Positions 25,151 through 36,800 of a stretch of 64,000 bases of DNA are shown here, piece after piece; the stretch's first letter is position 1, and each line of letters begins with the position of its first letter. The notes under the pieces were generated by a model. That model was given only the letters and a program-made list of their open reading frames with translations. It was not told the DNA's origin and did not search any database. The DNA is from Prosapia bicincta (lineage: Eukaryota > Arthropoda > Insecta > Hemiptera > Cercopidae), in assembly GCA_036971475.1 (NCBI GenBank), contig JBAIZL010000002.1, positions 167,238,714 through 167,302,713 of the forward strand. Reading direction: 5' to 3'. The position numbers and the translations under genes were made by a program.

Positions 25151-26886
25151 TTGTACCGCCTTATTTAAGTAATGGTAAAATGTATATCCATACTAGAGTT
25201 ACTCAAATTATTTTAAAAATTATAAACATTATGTAAAAATTAAAATACTTTACTAATTATTATAAATTGCTAAATTCTATGTAGAATTATTGCTATAACA
25301 CTTATTGATACTAAATGTTGGATCACCGATAATATTCTTGCTAAATTTGAATCAACCAAAGCTGTGCAACGGACTCAGACTAACCACTGACACCCACCTT
25401 GATCCAGGCAGACATCAGAAGAGCTAATTTCAAAGGAGGGATGGTCCTACCTCCATGTATACCAATGTATTCATTAGATCTACATACTGATTTCAATAAT
25501 TACAATTTCCTTTGCGTCTTGCATTCGCAATAATCATAACCATTGCACAAGGACAATCATTGACCAGCTGGATTTATTTTGGTACATTCGAGCTTCTACC
25601 ACGGACAATTATATGTTGCGTGCTCACATTGTGAGACAACTAAAATGTTTATATTTATACGCATAATAAAATGAAGAAAAACATTGTCTATCCTCTAGCA
25701 TTTCAGTAAATTAAATTTAATTATTTAGATGTTTGATTTGCCTTTCTTATTGCAAAAATTATAATTTCGGCCGTAGCACCGCGCGCCGGGTAACGCTAGT
25801 ACATTACTATTAAAAGATATTTGTATACCATACTTACTGTGCCATGAAAAACATGGATTGTGAATATTTGCAATTCACTCTTTATTTTTCTCATGTTTTT
25901 ATATTGAAACGTTTTCCTCCTTATTCTTATTCTTTTTTTTATAATTTTGATTGTTAGAGAGTTAATTTTGTCCGAGTTTTATACCATTAATCTATCTTTC
26001 ACTTTCCGTTAGTAAGGATTGTTTTAGGCAAGCCCGTTATGCGACAGAATTTGAGTTTTCCTATTCTCTCATGTTAATATTACTAGGAAGTGTAATATAT
26101 CAGAAAGAGTTACTAATACCGCTAGTCTTTACATGACATAGGCGAGACTCATAGTAAAGAAATTTAAGAATGTCTCGCTGTGGAGAAGAGTATCAATAAA
26201 AATACCACTTATTAAATGTTTTGAAATACCATTTACGTACATACCATTTTACCTTTTTGCAATTACACTTCTTCAATCACACTCCCACTTCATTTTAGTT
26301 ACCATGCACAGTTTAATATCGCCTTTCTATGAAAGACACATTTTCTACACTGTTCTATCTATATGCACTACTTCCACATGATACAGTTTCCTCCGTGATT
26401 ACGTCGATTTCATTACATATTATGTTCTCATTATATCTCTCCACCTTTCCGTAAATTTCCGAGTAATTAGTCCAGTCTACTCAATTTTTGGTCTGCTACA
26501 CAATTTTATGAAACCTATCACTGTGGTTCTTTTTCTTTAAGTTATATCACCGATATAATATCAGAGCGATATATATCGTTCCGTAGAGGTATCTTTGTAG
26601 AATATTTTACAGTTTTTCAAATTATCTAGAATGCAGAAGATATTATTTGCTCGCCTCTATTTGTTTTTGTCGTAAATGTGCAGCCGATGATAGTTTAATT
26701 CTTCATTAAATCTTACCAATCGGATTAGATTGATTTTTTAAATTCAATCCCATTAAACTATCCATCCCCAATACCGTATGATTCCTTACCAGAATAATAA
26801 TCGATTAAGGGGGAGCAAATTGTTTGGGTTGTTTAAATTCAATTGAAGCTATTGCGCTTGTAATATTTTAATTTGCATTTTTATCC

Positions 26887-26947
<61 letters not shown>
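26887..26947. repeat. (AT)n microsatellite
   Basis: About 60 bases of AT with one TTT interruption, at the junction where arm similarity is interrupted by the piggyBac-like insertion region. Confidence 0.93.
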
Positions 26948-26950
<3 letters not shown>

Positions 26951-27000
26951 ATTGTAGCATCGTATGATAATAATAATTACTGAATAGTTCAGACACTTAT

Positions 27001-28467
27001 TTAACACTCAAGTAGTCGCGTGGGGTCGACTGGGACCCCAGACGTTTTGTTTTGTGTTTGTTTTTGTTTTGCGTCGCTGCATGACCTTGACAGTCTCAGT
27101 AGCTTCTCCCTCACTGATTCTGAGTATGTTAGTGTCGCATCAACTTCCTTTGTCTCCAGCCAGTTAGAAACGTGAGAACGGGAAGCTGCACTGCTTGGGG
27201 GACTGGAGGACCCCACGCGACTACTCTCGTTACTGATTGTTTCAACAAGTTTTTTTTAGCTCTATATTTTAATCTGTGCAATGTCGGGACGTGATCGGGA
27301 ACATTTACAAGTATGTTTAGAACGCGATCAAAAACAATTACGCATTTGGTTGGACGAAACTATAAGTGATAATGAGAAGATATTGGGGCCTGATGATCCT
27401 GACGAAGCAGAAGAGGATTTCGTCGATGTGAATGTTTCTAGGAGTGATGAGCTGGATGATGGCGGTAATTATAATGAGAATGATAATAACAACAACGAAT
27501 GAGAGGAAATCTATTATAATAACAGACTATAATAGCACGCAATACGGCGTTGTTATACTCGATAAGATGTGTCACCAATATGATGTAAGACGGAATTCCA
27601 TAAGGTGGTCATTGACAATTAGTATCACCTGATAAACGTCGGAGGTGTGAATGCAATAAACATTTTCCGCGCAAACACCAATTTCAATAATATTGTCAGA
27701 CAGGAATACTTCACACTAGTAATCGAGTTACTGAAGCCAGCTGTTCACCGTTGGGCGAGTATGGACAATATTCCTAGAATACTAAAGCTAAAATGCAAGA
27801 GCTTTTTAGGCCTCGAGGTCCTTTGTAGCCGCGAGAACAAATTAACAACCTGTGGGATTCCTTTCTTGATGTTACTTTTGCCCACGATCAGCAGACAGGA
27901 AATCAAAGAAGAAATGTGGAAAATGCCATATTACTGTGTGCCCCAGTCATCAAAACATTGTTTGCGAGAGATGTTTTTGAACAATCAATACTAATATGTT
28001 TTTTGTTTTTATTAGTGAAATTGTTTTATCTGGAAACAATTTATAAGAATTTGAGTTGAATAAATGAAACTTTTTGTTTCAAATAGAATAGACTAATTGT
28101 ATTTCAAAAACGATTCCCACCTTGTTCCCTAGTAATCTATTTTAATGATACTAGTCAGTACTACTGACCGAATAACTATCACATTTCGTCGTTTTTTGAA
28201 CGACTGTATGAATTTATCGTCCACCAAGGTGGTTCAAGAGCAGAGACTCTGGCTAGTAAGTTAAGGCTAGCGTAGCGAGCTTGCTAACAGGTAATAACTA
28301 TAAAATTTCACCAAGTCATTGCAATACTTTGTTGGGAGGTATTATTCTCATAAATGAAGAACCAGTTCCAATTATATTGGCGAGAAGACCGCAATACTGA
28401 GTGGGATCAAAAAAGACTCCACGCGAGCACTCACGTCACGATAAGAGGCGAGGTACTGGAGTGTTAC
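27001..28467 (+). mobile_element. piggyBac-like element, internally deleted
   Basis: The left end is TTAA followed by CACTCAAGTAGTCGCGTGGG. The right end, read in reverse, is GTAACACTCCAGTACCTCGC, so the terminal repeat AACACTCnAGTA is shared and the right TTAA has mutated to TTAC. A second inverted copy of the GTAGTCGCGTGGGGTC box lies at 27,208-27,228 (minus orientation). A GGGGTCGACTGGGACCCC palindrome is at 27,027-27,044. The element contains the two ends of a transposase gene but not its catalytic middle. The left arm lacks it. Confidence 0.78.
27281..27980 (+). pseudogene. piggyBac transposase, N- and C-terminal remnants
   Basis: A 73-residue acidic N-terminus (27,281-27,502; KILGPDDPDEAEEDFVD) resembles the disordered start of piggyBac transposases. 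It is followed almost at once by the C-terminal part: DYNSTQYGVVILDKMCHQYD (about 27,519-27,578), INVGGVNAINIFRANTNF in a shifted frame, and PAVHRWASMDNIPRILKLKC. Last comes a cysteine-rich zinc domain ending SHQNIVCERCF and a TGA at 27,978-27,980. The zinc domain has the C-x2-C...C-x2-C...C...C-x2-C spacing of the family. The DDD catalytic core, about 300 residues, is missing, and there are several frameshifts. It cannot be active but could have been mobilised by an intact relative. Confidence 0.8.
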
Positions 28468-28469
28468 TA

Positions 28470-28770
28470 AATGTGTAGGAATTTAATTAGTATGAGAGAA
28501 TCTAGTTACATGGACGATTAAAATTACATTAGGAATCCCTTTGAATGAAAGTAAATAATTTAAGAGAATTTATGTAATTGAATATAAGGATAGCTAAAAT
28601 GAACGTAGGCCCGATTGACTGAAGTCGTTACTAGCCATTTTACCTGCGTTTTCTCTACTACCCTGCGTGAAGACATCCTTCGTTTACCACTGATTGTCCA
28701 TATTCTCATGTTTCTGAGGACAAGCTGGTCAGTATCTCTAAAGAGGAATCATTTCACAAAATATCTTTGT
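28470..28770. other. right-arm segment with the LINE-empty site
   Basis: 28,590-28,770 is the reverse complement of 2,770-2,824 joined directly to 4,197-4,325. It therefore shows the target before the LINE inserted in the left arm. 28,470-28,590 has no recognised match. No gene. Confidence 0.7.
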
Positions 28771-29240
28771 AATCGGTCATAACACAAGTAATTGTTCTAA
28801 ATACTAGAATAATAATAATGTAATATAACTATTGCTTTGTTTCATTTTGTTCCAAGCTGGAAACTAGTGTTGTAATTCTTACTAGTTTTCCAATGTCATA
28901 ATTCGAGAAAACAATATTACCAACTCCAGAATCGACTCCCTTCTTTATTGCGATTTTAGTACATAGTCTTATGCTAAAATACTGTCGATTTAAAATTTGG
29001 AACCGATCACTTGAAGAAGCACTCTTCACACTATTATACTTACTCTTGACTTTCTTTTTTTTTCTTTTTTTTAACGACGAGAATGCTTTATGCACAGAGT
29101 GTGGGACTCCTCTCGATACTGCACTAGGGTCTACATCTGAAAGTTTACCCACTAAACTCGTCACCCTCCAGGCAGATTTCCACCCCGAAACCGCCGAAGC
29201 ATTACTTCAGGGTGGTGCCTCTTATATTTCCTCCATTATA

Positions 29241-32189
29241 TTACGGATCTAGCCATCCTTCTTCTTTTTTACATCGTAGACTAGATTCGATGTATTTCGA
29301 TGCCATATTCCAGTTGGCTTCCGATGCAAGCATCATCCGCACAAAGCTCTCGGGGGAGAGATCCGTGGCATGTGTCATCAATCGACTCCTCTGGTCTACA
29401 AATCTGGCGCACTCAAAGAAGGTGTGCCTCGAGTCATCCAGTTTGTCGCTACATATCCGGCAGTTCTGGGACAGAACGTTTCCCATCTTAAACAAGTATG
29501 CCCTAAAGTATCCGTGGCCTGTCAGGAACTGACGGAAGTTCACTTCCAAGTGCCTGCGTTCTTTCCATTCCTTTAAGCTTCTTATCAGAAGATATGTCCA
29601 TCTACCTGACCGTTCATGATTCCATCGTTGCTGCCACTGGTTCATGGTTTGTGCTCTGGCTCGCTTGACCGCCTCTATATTTGCCTAACTCTTTACTGTT
29701 ATTATATACAAATTTTCTCTCTTGAGCCAATAGGTCGATTGGCACAACACCTTCCACAACCAGCACATTCTATTCTTAGTGCTCCCATTCGTTGAATCGT
29801 ATCGAGTCTGGTGCGGTACTTCTGTACCTATAAGTGTCGGCCCAGATTTCAGCACCGTAGAGCATGATGGTTTGCATCGTAGACCATAGGAGTCGTCTCC
29901 TGCTTGACCTTGGGCCACGTTAGCCATCAATCTTGCGAGTGACGAGGTCACAGCCGCAGCCTTGTCACAGGTCATGCGAAGATGTTCCCCGTACGTCAGC
30001 TTGTTGTCCAGCTTGACTCCTAAGTACTTCACCGCTCTCTTAGTGAAGAGCGTCTCCTGTCTCACAACCATTGCTACCACCATCGGCATCCTCCTTCCAG
30101 ATAATAAAACTATCTCAGTCTTGGAAACGGCCAGCTGTAGACCGTGTTCTGTCATCCATAGGTTAATCCTACGCATGACCTGATTCAGCCGTACCTGCGC
30201 CAAACTCAGTGCTGCGAGCTTTAATGACAGCAGCAACATCATCGGCGTAGTCCAACAGATATGCATCTTCTGGCATTTCTAATCTCAGAAGACCATCATA
30301 TGCCACATTCCACAGGTCTGGTCCCAGTACCGATCCTTGGGCTGCTCCAGCTGTGATTTCCTTTGTCCACTGTCTCCCGTCAGCAGTCCAGATCAGTCGC
30401 CGATCCCTCAGGTAGTCTCTGATCACGGCCAACAGATACCTTGGAACAAAGAATTTCCTCTCCAGCGCCTCCATTATGGTCGACCATAGCACAGAGTTAA
30501 ATGCGTTCTTCACATCTAACGTTACCAGCATAACAATCAGTCTGGCACCATGACACACAAGATCTCCCCATTTCCTGGCCTCTATTACCTGTTGGATCGC
30601 CGTTAATGTGGAATGCCCTTCCCTAAATCCATGCTGGTTCTTGGTAAGGCCTCCTGCCGCTTGTATTGCCTTTTGTAGCCTCGGTTTTATTAATTTTGCC
30701 ATTACCTTTCCCAATGTGTCCAGCATGCACAACGGTCTGTAAGAAGATGGATCGTCAGACGAGCCCTTCCCTTTATTTATGAGCACAAGCCGCGCTACCT
30801 TCCACTGTGATGCGAATATGCCTGACTTCAGACAGGCATTGTACATGTCCAGTAGAGGGCATGGTTGTTCTCGAACCACCACCTTCAATACCCCTGGTGG
30901 GATTCCGTCTGGTCCTGGGGCTTTCCCATTTTTTAATGGCATCACGGCCGTGATCGATTCTGATTCAGTGAACAAAGGAATATCACCGCTCCCACGTGGT
31001 TCTTCAGGAGAGATCAGACGCTGGTGATCGGGAAATAGTGCTTCCACAATTCGTCGTTTTGCTGGCGCTCAATGCCTGGTCAGAGGATCCGCCGCTCAGC
31101 TTTCGTGTAACTATTTTATAGCCCATACCCCAGGGGTCTTCATTAATCTCTTCGCAAAGGGATCTCCAGCAACAATCCTTGCTCTGCCGGATTGCCAAAA
31201 CAAGAGCCTTTTTTGCCTCCTTGTGCTCTAAGGCTAGAGCCGCTGCCTTAACCCCGCCACGAAAACGCTGTGCCTTCCGTCTAAGTTGAAGACATCTTCT
31301 TCTGAGATCGGCTATATCGTCGGTCCACCAATAGGCTTGCTGTCAATAGGCGGATGCTCTTACGAGGCATTGACATTTGGCAGGCTTGTCGTATGACGTA
31401 GGTCACCTGTTTAACGGCACTTTCTATATCCCCTACATTGGATGAATCTGGATAGGAGGCCGGATTACATTGCCACATGAAACAAAGTGCTTCCATCAAC
31501 ATTGCTCCATCCATCTTTCCTACACTCCACCTTGGCTGGCATCGGATCCCGGAACGAGATGGTATATACTCCTCTTCAATATCAAAAGATATATAATCAT
31601 GATCACTCCCCGAGTAGTCCGGGAGCACTCGCCCGTTCCTACATCTCCGCCCCAGGTTTTCCGATACCAGCGTCACATCTGGAAATGAGTATCCGTAACC
31701 GGGCTGATGATATGTCGGGGTACAACCAGTGTTTTGGATATGAAGTCCCAGTCTGGCTGCCATTTCCAACAGAAGATTTCCTCTTTTATTTTTGCGCGTC
31801 ATTCCCCATTCTACCGCTCTGGCGTTGAAATCTCCGGCCATTATGATTTTTCCACCCACCTCTCTCACTGAATCCTTCATGTTATTCAATTTTTCCTGGT
31901 AAATGTTGATACTATCGTTTGGAGAGAAGTAGCAGCTGACGAATGTCAAGTTTCCACTTGTAATCCAAACATAGCCACTTCCAGAGCCAGTCTTACTTAT
32001 CGGAAACGTCTGCAGGTCCGTAATCCAGATTACTGCCATTCCAGATTCATCCTTGTACCATGCTGATTTCCCTTTATGACGGTACGGCTCGCTGATGATC
32101 GCTACGTCGATTCCTGTTTCCAGTACCAACTGATCGATCAATCCATCAGCAGCCCGACATCTGTTGAGGTTACCTTGTAGCACCTTCAT
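29241..32189 (-). pseudogene. R1-clade ORF2 (endonuclease-reverse transcriptase)
   Basis: Nicks target DNA and primes reverse transcription. The APE-type endonuclease (32,189-31,500) shows GNLNRCR, SEPYR (Glu), AGDFNARAVEWG (Asp, Asn) and GSDHDYISF. The reverse transcriptase (31,050-30,170) shows SYRPLCMLDTLGK, LVTLDVKNAFNSV (catalytic Asp), AAQGSVLGP and LLDYADDVAAVI (catalytic Asp pair). The C-terminal region (29,645-29,241) has WNHERSGRWTYLLIRSL and the CCHC knuckle CRICSDKLDDSRHTFFEC. The frame is broken near 31,340, 31,055, 30,205 and 29,918 and by an in-frame TAG at 29,685-29,687, with more damage between 29,900 and 29,690. All catalytic residues I looked for are still present in one frame or another. 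Inactive. Confidence 0.92.
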
Positions 32190-33723
32190 GCAGGTTTGCC
32201 TATGCCCTTTTTCAAAGCGAGAGACTCTCGAAAAACTTTACAGGATCCCGATCCTGATACTTGGTTTAGCGGGATATCCTTGTAGCCTTTTTCAGTACAA
32301 AGGATACAACGTGCTTCTGTCTTACATTGTGCGCCTTGTGGTCTCTGTGTCCACACTTCCAGCACGTGTTGCTTCTATCAGGACCCTTGCAGTCGCTTCT
32401 TACGTGACCATATTGAAGACATGTGTAGCAGCGACGAACCTCGACTCTTTGTCTGATTCTAGCAGACACCCATTCTACTTTAACTTTGCCTTTCTTTAGG
32501 ATTTTGATGCCCTGTGCCCCTTCTAGCTCTACAATTGCCAGACATTGTTCTCTACGGTTAGGGCCAAGAATGGAGACCTTTACCTCCCCTTCAACCTCTT
32601 CCCGGTCAAGGGCCTCTTTAACCTCCTCTTCAGAAGTGTAAGAATCAAGGTCCAGAATCTCCAGCCTCATCTTCGGGATCAGGCTACGGACCTCTCCGCT
32701 CCCTCCGTTCGCCGTTTCGATGGCGGTTTGGAGCGCTGTCTGGTCTCTGCAAGTATTGAGTTCCAGCAAAACTCCACCCTCCCTCGTTTTCCTGATGCCG
32801 CAAATCGCCGCACTGTCTTCTGGCCGCACATCTTTCCTTATCGCACCTAGGATTTCCGCGTAGCTCTTTCCAGCGGAAGCCTTAATAACTAAGGCGTTCC
32901 TTCTTGGTCTTCTCTCCTTCATCGCCTTATTGGACAATCGGCTTTCTTGCTGCCGTATGATAGGCGTCAACACGCGCTGCTGCGTCTCTGGTACTTTCTT
33001 TGCCTTGCCCTTCTTCTTACTGGCCACTATATTCCATTTCTCGGTTTTTGCCGATCCCTGGATGTTAGTATCCATCGCCTCCTTGCTGTTTGTTGACTCC
33101 CTTGGGCGCTTTCGCGGAGGTAGGTTTCGTCTACCAGGGCTATTTCCTACTACCACAGATGCCTTCTCTGCTAGAGTCCAGATTGCATTCTCTCGTGAAA
33201 TTCTACAGGCTCGAAGCACCTCCAGACCATCCTCTAGTTTGACGAGTCCATTCTTGATAGACATGTTCACATTTTTCTGTTTTGCAACAGATTACCTCAT
33301 AGTACGTAGGATAGCGCTAATGGCTCTGATTAGCTCCTCCTCGCTCTTATCTGCCTCCTTGATCTGTAACTTCAGCCTTTCGACCTCGGAGAATTCGGCC
33401 TCTGAAATAAAGCTCTGCAAATCTGTTCTCACTTCGGCGTCCACAGCACGTTCAGGAACATCATCAAATGGATCCGCTACCTTACTACTCTCCAAGGTTC
33501 TTGTTAGAGGCGGAGCCCTTATTGTGCTCGTGCTTTTCTTAAACGGGTCTTTTTCTTTTTCTGCTCTTGTAGCTTGCGTCAGGGCCAAGTGTTCCACCCT
33601 TTTCGAAGAATTGCAGTCATGGGCTAACGACCCAGGTGTGGCCTGCTCAGTCACCTCCACCTGTGCCGGTACTGGGGATCCGACTCCCTGCACCGTAAAA
33701 GATATCTCCTTCTCACTACTCAT
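32186..33723 (-). pseudogene. R1-clade ORF1 (gag-like), one stop and one frameshift
   Basis: RNA-binding structural protein of the retrotransposon, about 510 codons. It starts MSSEKEISFTVQG at 33,723. The N-terminal third is hydrophilic and probably coiled-coil (about 33,400-33,300). An in-frame TAA interrupts it at 33,292-33,294, and the same frame resumes straight after. The C-terminus has a CCHC zinc knuckle, CYTCLQYGHVRSDC (about 32,423-32,382). A second, CWKCGHRDHKAH, loses its last Cys to a one-base deletion near 32,328; the following frame restores Cys-rich coding with CILC and ends TGA at 32,188-32,186, overlapping the ORF2 start. Damage is light, so the copy is fairly young. The long opposite-strand frame at 32,930-33,877 is a shadow of this gene. 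Confidence 0.9.
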
Positions 33724-33890
33724 ATTTGATTTATTTTCGGGGTTCCCTCCCCTATCTTGTTTTGGTTCACCCTGGCTATTTCACCTGTACTCGATGTGCA
33801 AGCACAACGAGCGTTCCCCTATCCACCACCTGGGGAGGCGCCCGATAGCAGACAAGCAACTGCCACGGGACTCTTAATTGACTTACTCTT

Positions 33891-36800
33891 ACACTTAATC
33901 CCAACATTAGTAATTATACAAAAGTACAACCTAAAGCTAAATAATCACCTTTTAGAAAACGTTTGGAAGACCAAGTTTGTATGCTATAGAGTTGTATTCT
34001 TATAAAATTTCCTTCACCTAATATTGGCATGCAGGCTTTTATCGAGCAAATATTTGCAACGCCAAAATGGGAAAAAATGCATTATATTATGAATTCTTTT
34101 GTCCAATTCAATACATAGTTCTTTATTTTTCTAAATATAAAGAAAACACCTTTCATGAAAACAATGTGTCTTAAAGTTTAATACAGAACTATAAGTAATT
34201 AAAATAACCAATTAGTCATCAACCACTATGGTCATCATACTTAGTATACGCCGAGTAAAAAGAATGTTCTCAAAACCTAACCTAGTGCCATTTTAAAGAG
34301 TTACGAGAACTATTATTAATACAAAAACATTTTCCTTCTAATTTGTTTAGGCATTTAACTCAAAATAACTTAATACCTACTAAACATTTTACAAAATATA
34401 GGGCAAAGTAATGAACGCTATGGAGAGTAATTAATCTTACAAGGTAACTTATATACTGGAGTTACATTACGGTACGTCTAAGGAGATTTAAATAAACATT
34501 TAAGTGAGTGTCAAGTCTTTTTATTTAATGAAGTTGTTTGTTACTTTAAACCTGCAATTATCTGCTTACAGACTGCATCAGCTTAGGTGTCTCATTTTTT
34601 TTATAAAAACATCTGGAATCTTTATAATGTACAACAATGTTTTATAATGTATTTATATAACTTCTAAAGAGATAATAACTCTTAAACTTTATCTATATTA
34701 GGTTTGTATAAATTTACTTTTGATGTAATTTGCGAATATCTTTTCTATTTAATAATTCAAATATTGGACAAATGATTTTCCACGAGTACAGATATGCACC
34801 GGTAAAATGACCGCTGTTTACTTTATGACTAGCTACAGCAAAGTTATAAAAGCAAAATTTATGTATAAAAATCATATTCTTCACCTATTAGAATAAATAT
34901 TATATTTCTAATGAAAAGATAAACAAGCAAAGACGAAATGTTGGTGATATTTAATAGAAAGTTATTATCTGAATCCGTTTCTGATTTAAATATTTATCAG
35001 TTTATATTAATGTTTTATTAGTAACTTGTTAATAATTAAAGCAAATTAAAAATACAAATATATTGTAAATATACTGCGCAGAATAGCGATCTAACCTTCC
35101 TTTTTTATTCAGTAAAAGTTAGTCTCTTTACATTTGTAATTACAATCATAACCAATAAAATACTCTCTTTATAAAGTTATTGATCACTAAATACATTCCT
35201 TTTTTTAAAATGCGTTTTTATTTAACTCTATGACATAGAGCCATTCCTAAGTGTAAACATGTTAGCTTAAGATTAATTATAGAATATGACATTTATTAAT
35301 TTTGCTCAAGTCCACTTAACTAAACGAGATCCAAGCAGTTAACTATCGTCTTATCGGAAGGGAATAATTGTGGCAAATGCCGACAGAGAAGTGTTAAATA
35401 TGCATCCGTGATATATGAAGTGTTTGAGACTGAATTCTCTCTGAGGTAATGGGCAAAAAGATTGTTACATGGTTTGTTGTTTAGATTATTGTATTTATTT
35501 TGACGAAAAAAATCATTAAAAAAATAAGTTATCATATATCACAACATCAAAACCTCATTAGCCTATATGTTGTTGCTAATAAAATTATTCTCATTCTCAG
35601 TGTATGAGCCTAATATAAAATTAGTGAAGAAAATAAAATTACCAGATGGGAAGCAAGTTGTGTTTTTGTCAGCATGTTAGGTAAGAAAAAGTATAACAAT
35701 GACAATTCTTAACACAAATATAGGACTCACACAGTTACAGTACTGTAATTGCAGTAAAATGTATTATTACTCTGAGGTAATGGGCATGACGTTGAGGAGA
35801 TATAATGCTATACACAAGTTGCGGGGTTTGCCCACATTTTTTGTTTTATTGTGATTTGCTACTTTGATATGTTTATTAGTACCCCACTACGTTGTAAATT
35901 ATAATATCGTATTCACTTGAATTAACTTTGGTGATAGAAAAATGAATAACAATAGGCTATATTATCGTAGTATATGTGGTTAAGAATTTTATTTTTTACG
36001 TACTAATGTAGTTATACTTAGGCCTATTGTGTATAATATTTATATATTAGCCTCATATTTAGTTTTATATTATTATAAAATAGCGATATGACTTATAAGC
36101 CATCTATAAAGTATATCATGATATTGGTACGTTTATATTCGTTTACCCTTATTGAAGTGTAGCTACTATTTATGTTTTGCCCAAAATACATATCTTGTTA
36201 CATTTCTTGTTGTTTAGATTAATGTATCAATTTTGACAAATACTATCATTAAAAAAAATAAGTTAATATATATCTCTACATGAAAATGTCTTTATAGGGT
36301 ATTACTATTAAAATGTTCACAATCAAAGTTTTTGAAGTCCAATATAAAATTACTTACCAAAACCAGACTACCACATGGGAAGCAAATTATTATTTTTTGT
36401 CAGCACGTTAGACAATAAGAAGTGTAACAATCACTATTCCTAGCCCTGCTATAAATCACACATGACTCAGTACTCCTTTCGGGATTTACCTAGTTTATTT
36501 TACTTTTATAGAGGCAGTTATACAGTACGCAAAACAACTACAGCATAACAATATTTTAGCTTGAATAATTACAGCTTAAAATAAGAAGCCTTATATTAAC
36601 CAAACTTCAACTAAGAAAAGCAAATTTATTTTAAATACCTTATTGATTTAAATTATATACTAAATAGATTTTTTGGCTATCATTAGATGAATTGCCGCTA
36701 AATGTCTCTGTAACTAATTTTTTCTTGTTAAAATAGATTTTCAGTACATATATTTTAATGATTATAGTCCCAAACAGCATTTCAGGCATGGCAATACTAA

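Larger units (their letters stand above)
23745..25799 (+). mobile_element. Helitron/Helentron-like non-autonomous element
   Basis: The sequence between TACTAG near 23,744 and CTAG at 25,796-25,799 has no counterpart in the left arm, where flanks equivalent to 23,700-23,744 and 25,800-25,860 are contiguous (about 5,230-5,310). The 3' end is a GC-rich palindromic stretch (ACCGCGCGCCGGGTAACG) followed by CTAG and T, typical of Helitron ends in insects. The 5' two thirds consist of seven diverged tandem units; the 3' third is unique AT-rich DNA. No Rep/helicase coding. The exact 5' base is uncertain, and I do not see a canonical 5' TC. Confidence 0.65.
20405..28845 (-). repeat. right arm of large inverted duplication
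   Basis: Reverse-complement partner of 2,688-9,395, in the same order throughout. Relative to the left arm it carries a Helitron-like element (about 23,745-25,799) and a piggyBac-like element (about 27,001-28,467). It lacks the LINE insertion: the empty target is near 28,720-28,730. It also lacks the Penelope-like tail and has only one 85-bp unit. Beyond about 28,845 the similarity stops. No intact gene. Confidence 0.85.
29048..33880 (-). mobile_element. R1-clade non-LTR retrotransposon, full length
   Basis: A 4.83-kb element on the minus strand: short 5' UTR (33,880-33,724), ORF1, ORF2, 3' UTR and an A-rich tail (T-run on the plus strand at 29,050-29,072). The clade follows from the ORF2 start LQGNLNRCRAADGL, the absence of RNase H and the C-terminal CCHC knuckle. 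R1 itself targets 28S rDNA. The flanks here are ordinary AT-rich DNA and match the window's surroundings, so this copy is not in rDNA. GC content is clearly higher than the flanks. The two ORFs overlap by ATGA at 32,189-32,186, the usual R1-type arrangement. Confidence 0.92.
29038..33890 (-). repeat. 10-bp target-site duplication around the R1-clade element
   Basis: ACTTACTCTT occurs at 29,038-29,047 and 33,881-33,890, directly next to the two ends of the retrotransposon. Confidence 0.85.

Noticed and set aside
27001..27216. A minus-strand open frame of 71 codons
   Set aside because: It covers the terminal and subterminal repeats of the piggyBac-like element and has no counterpart in the family.
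29212..29576. Plus-strand open frames over the end of the R1-clade element
   Set aside because: Shadows of ORF2, whose C-terminal CCHC motif is on the minus strand.
32930..33877. A 315-codon open frame on the plus strand
   Set aside because: It is antisense to ORF1 of the R1-clade element and has no domain; the minus-strand frame carries the CCHC knuckles.
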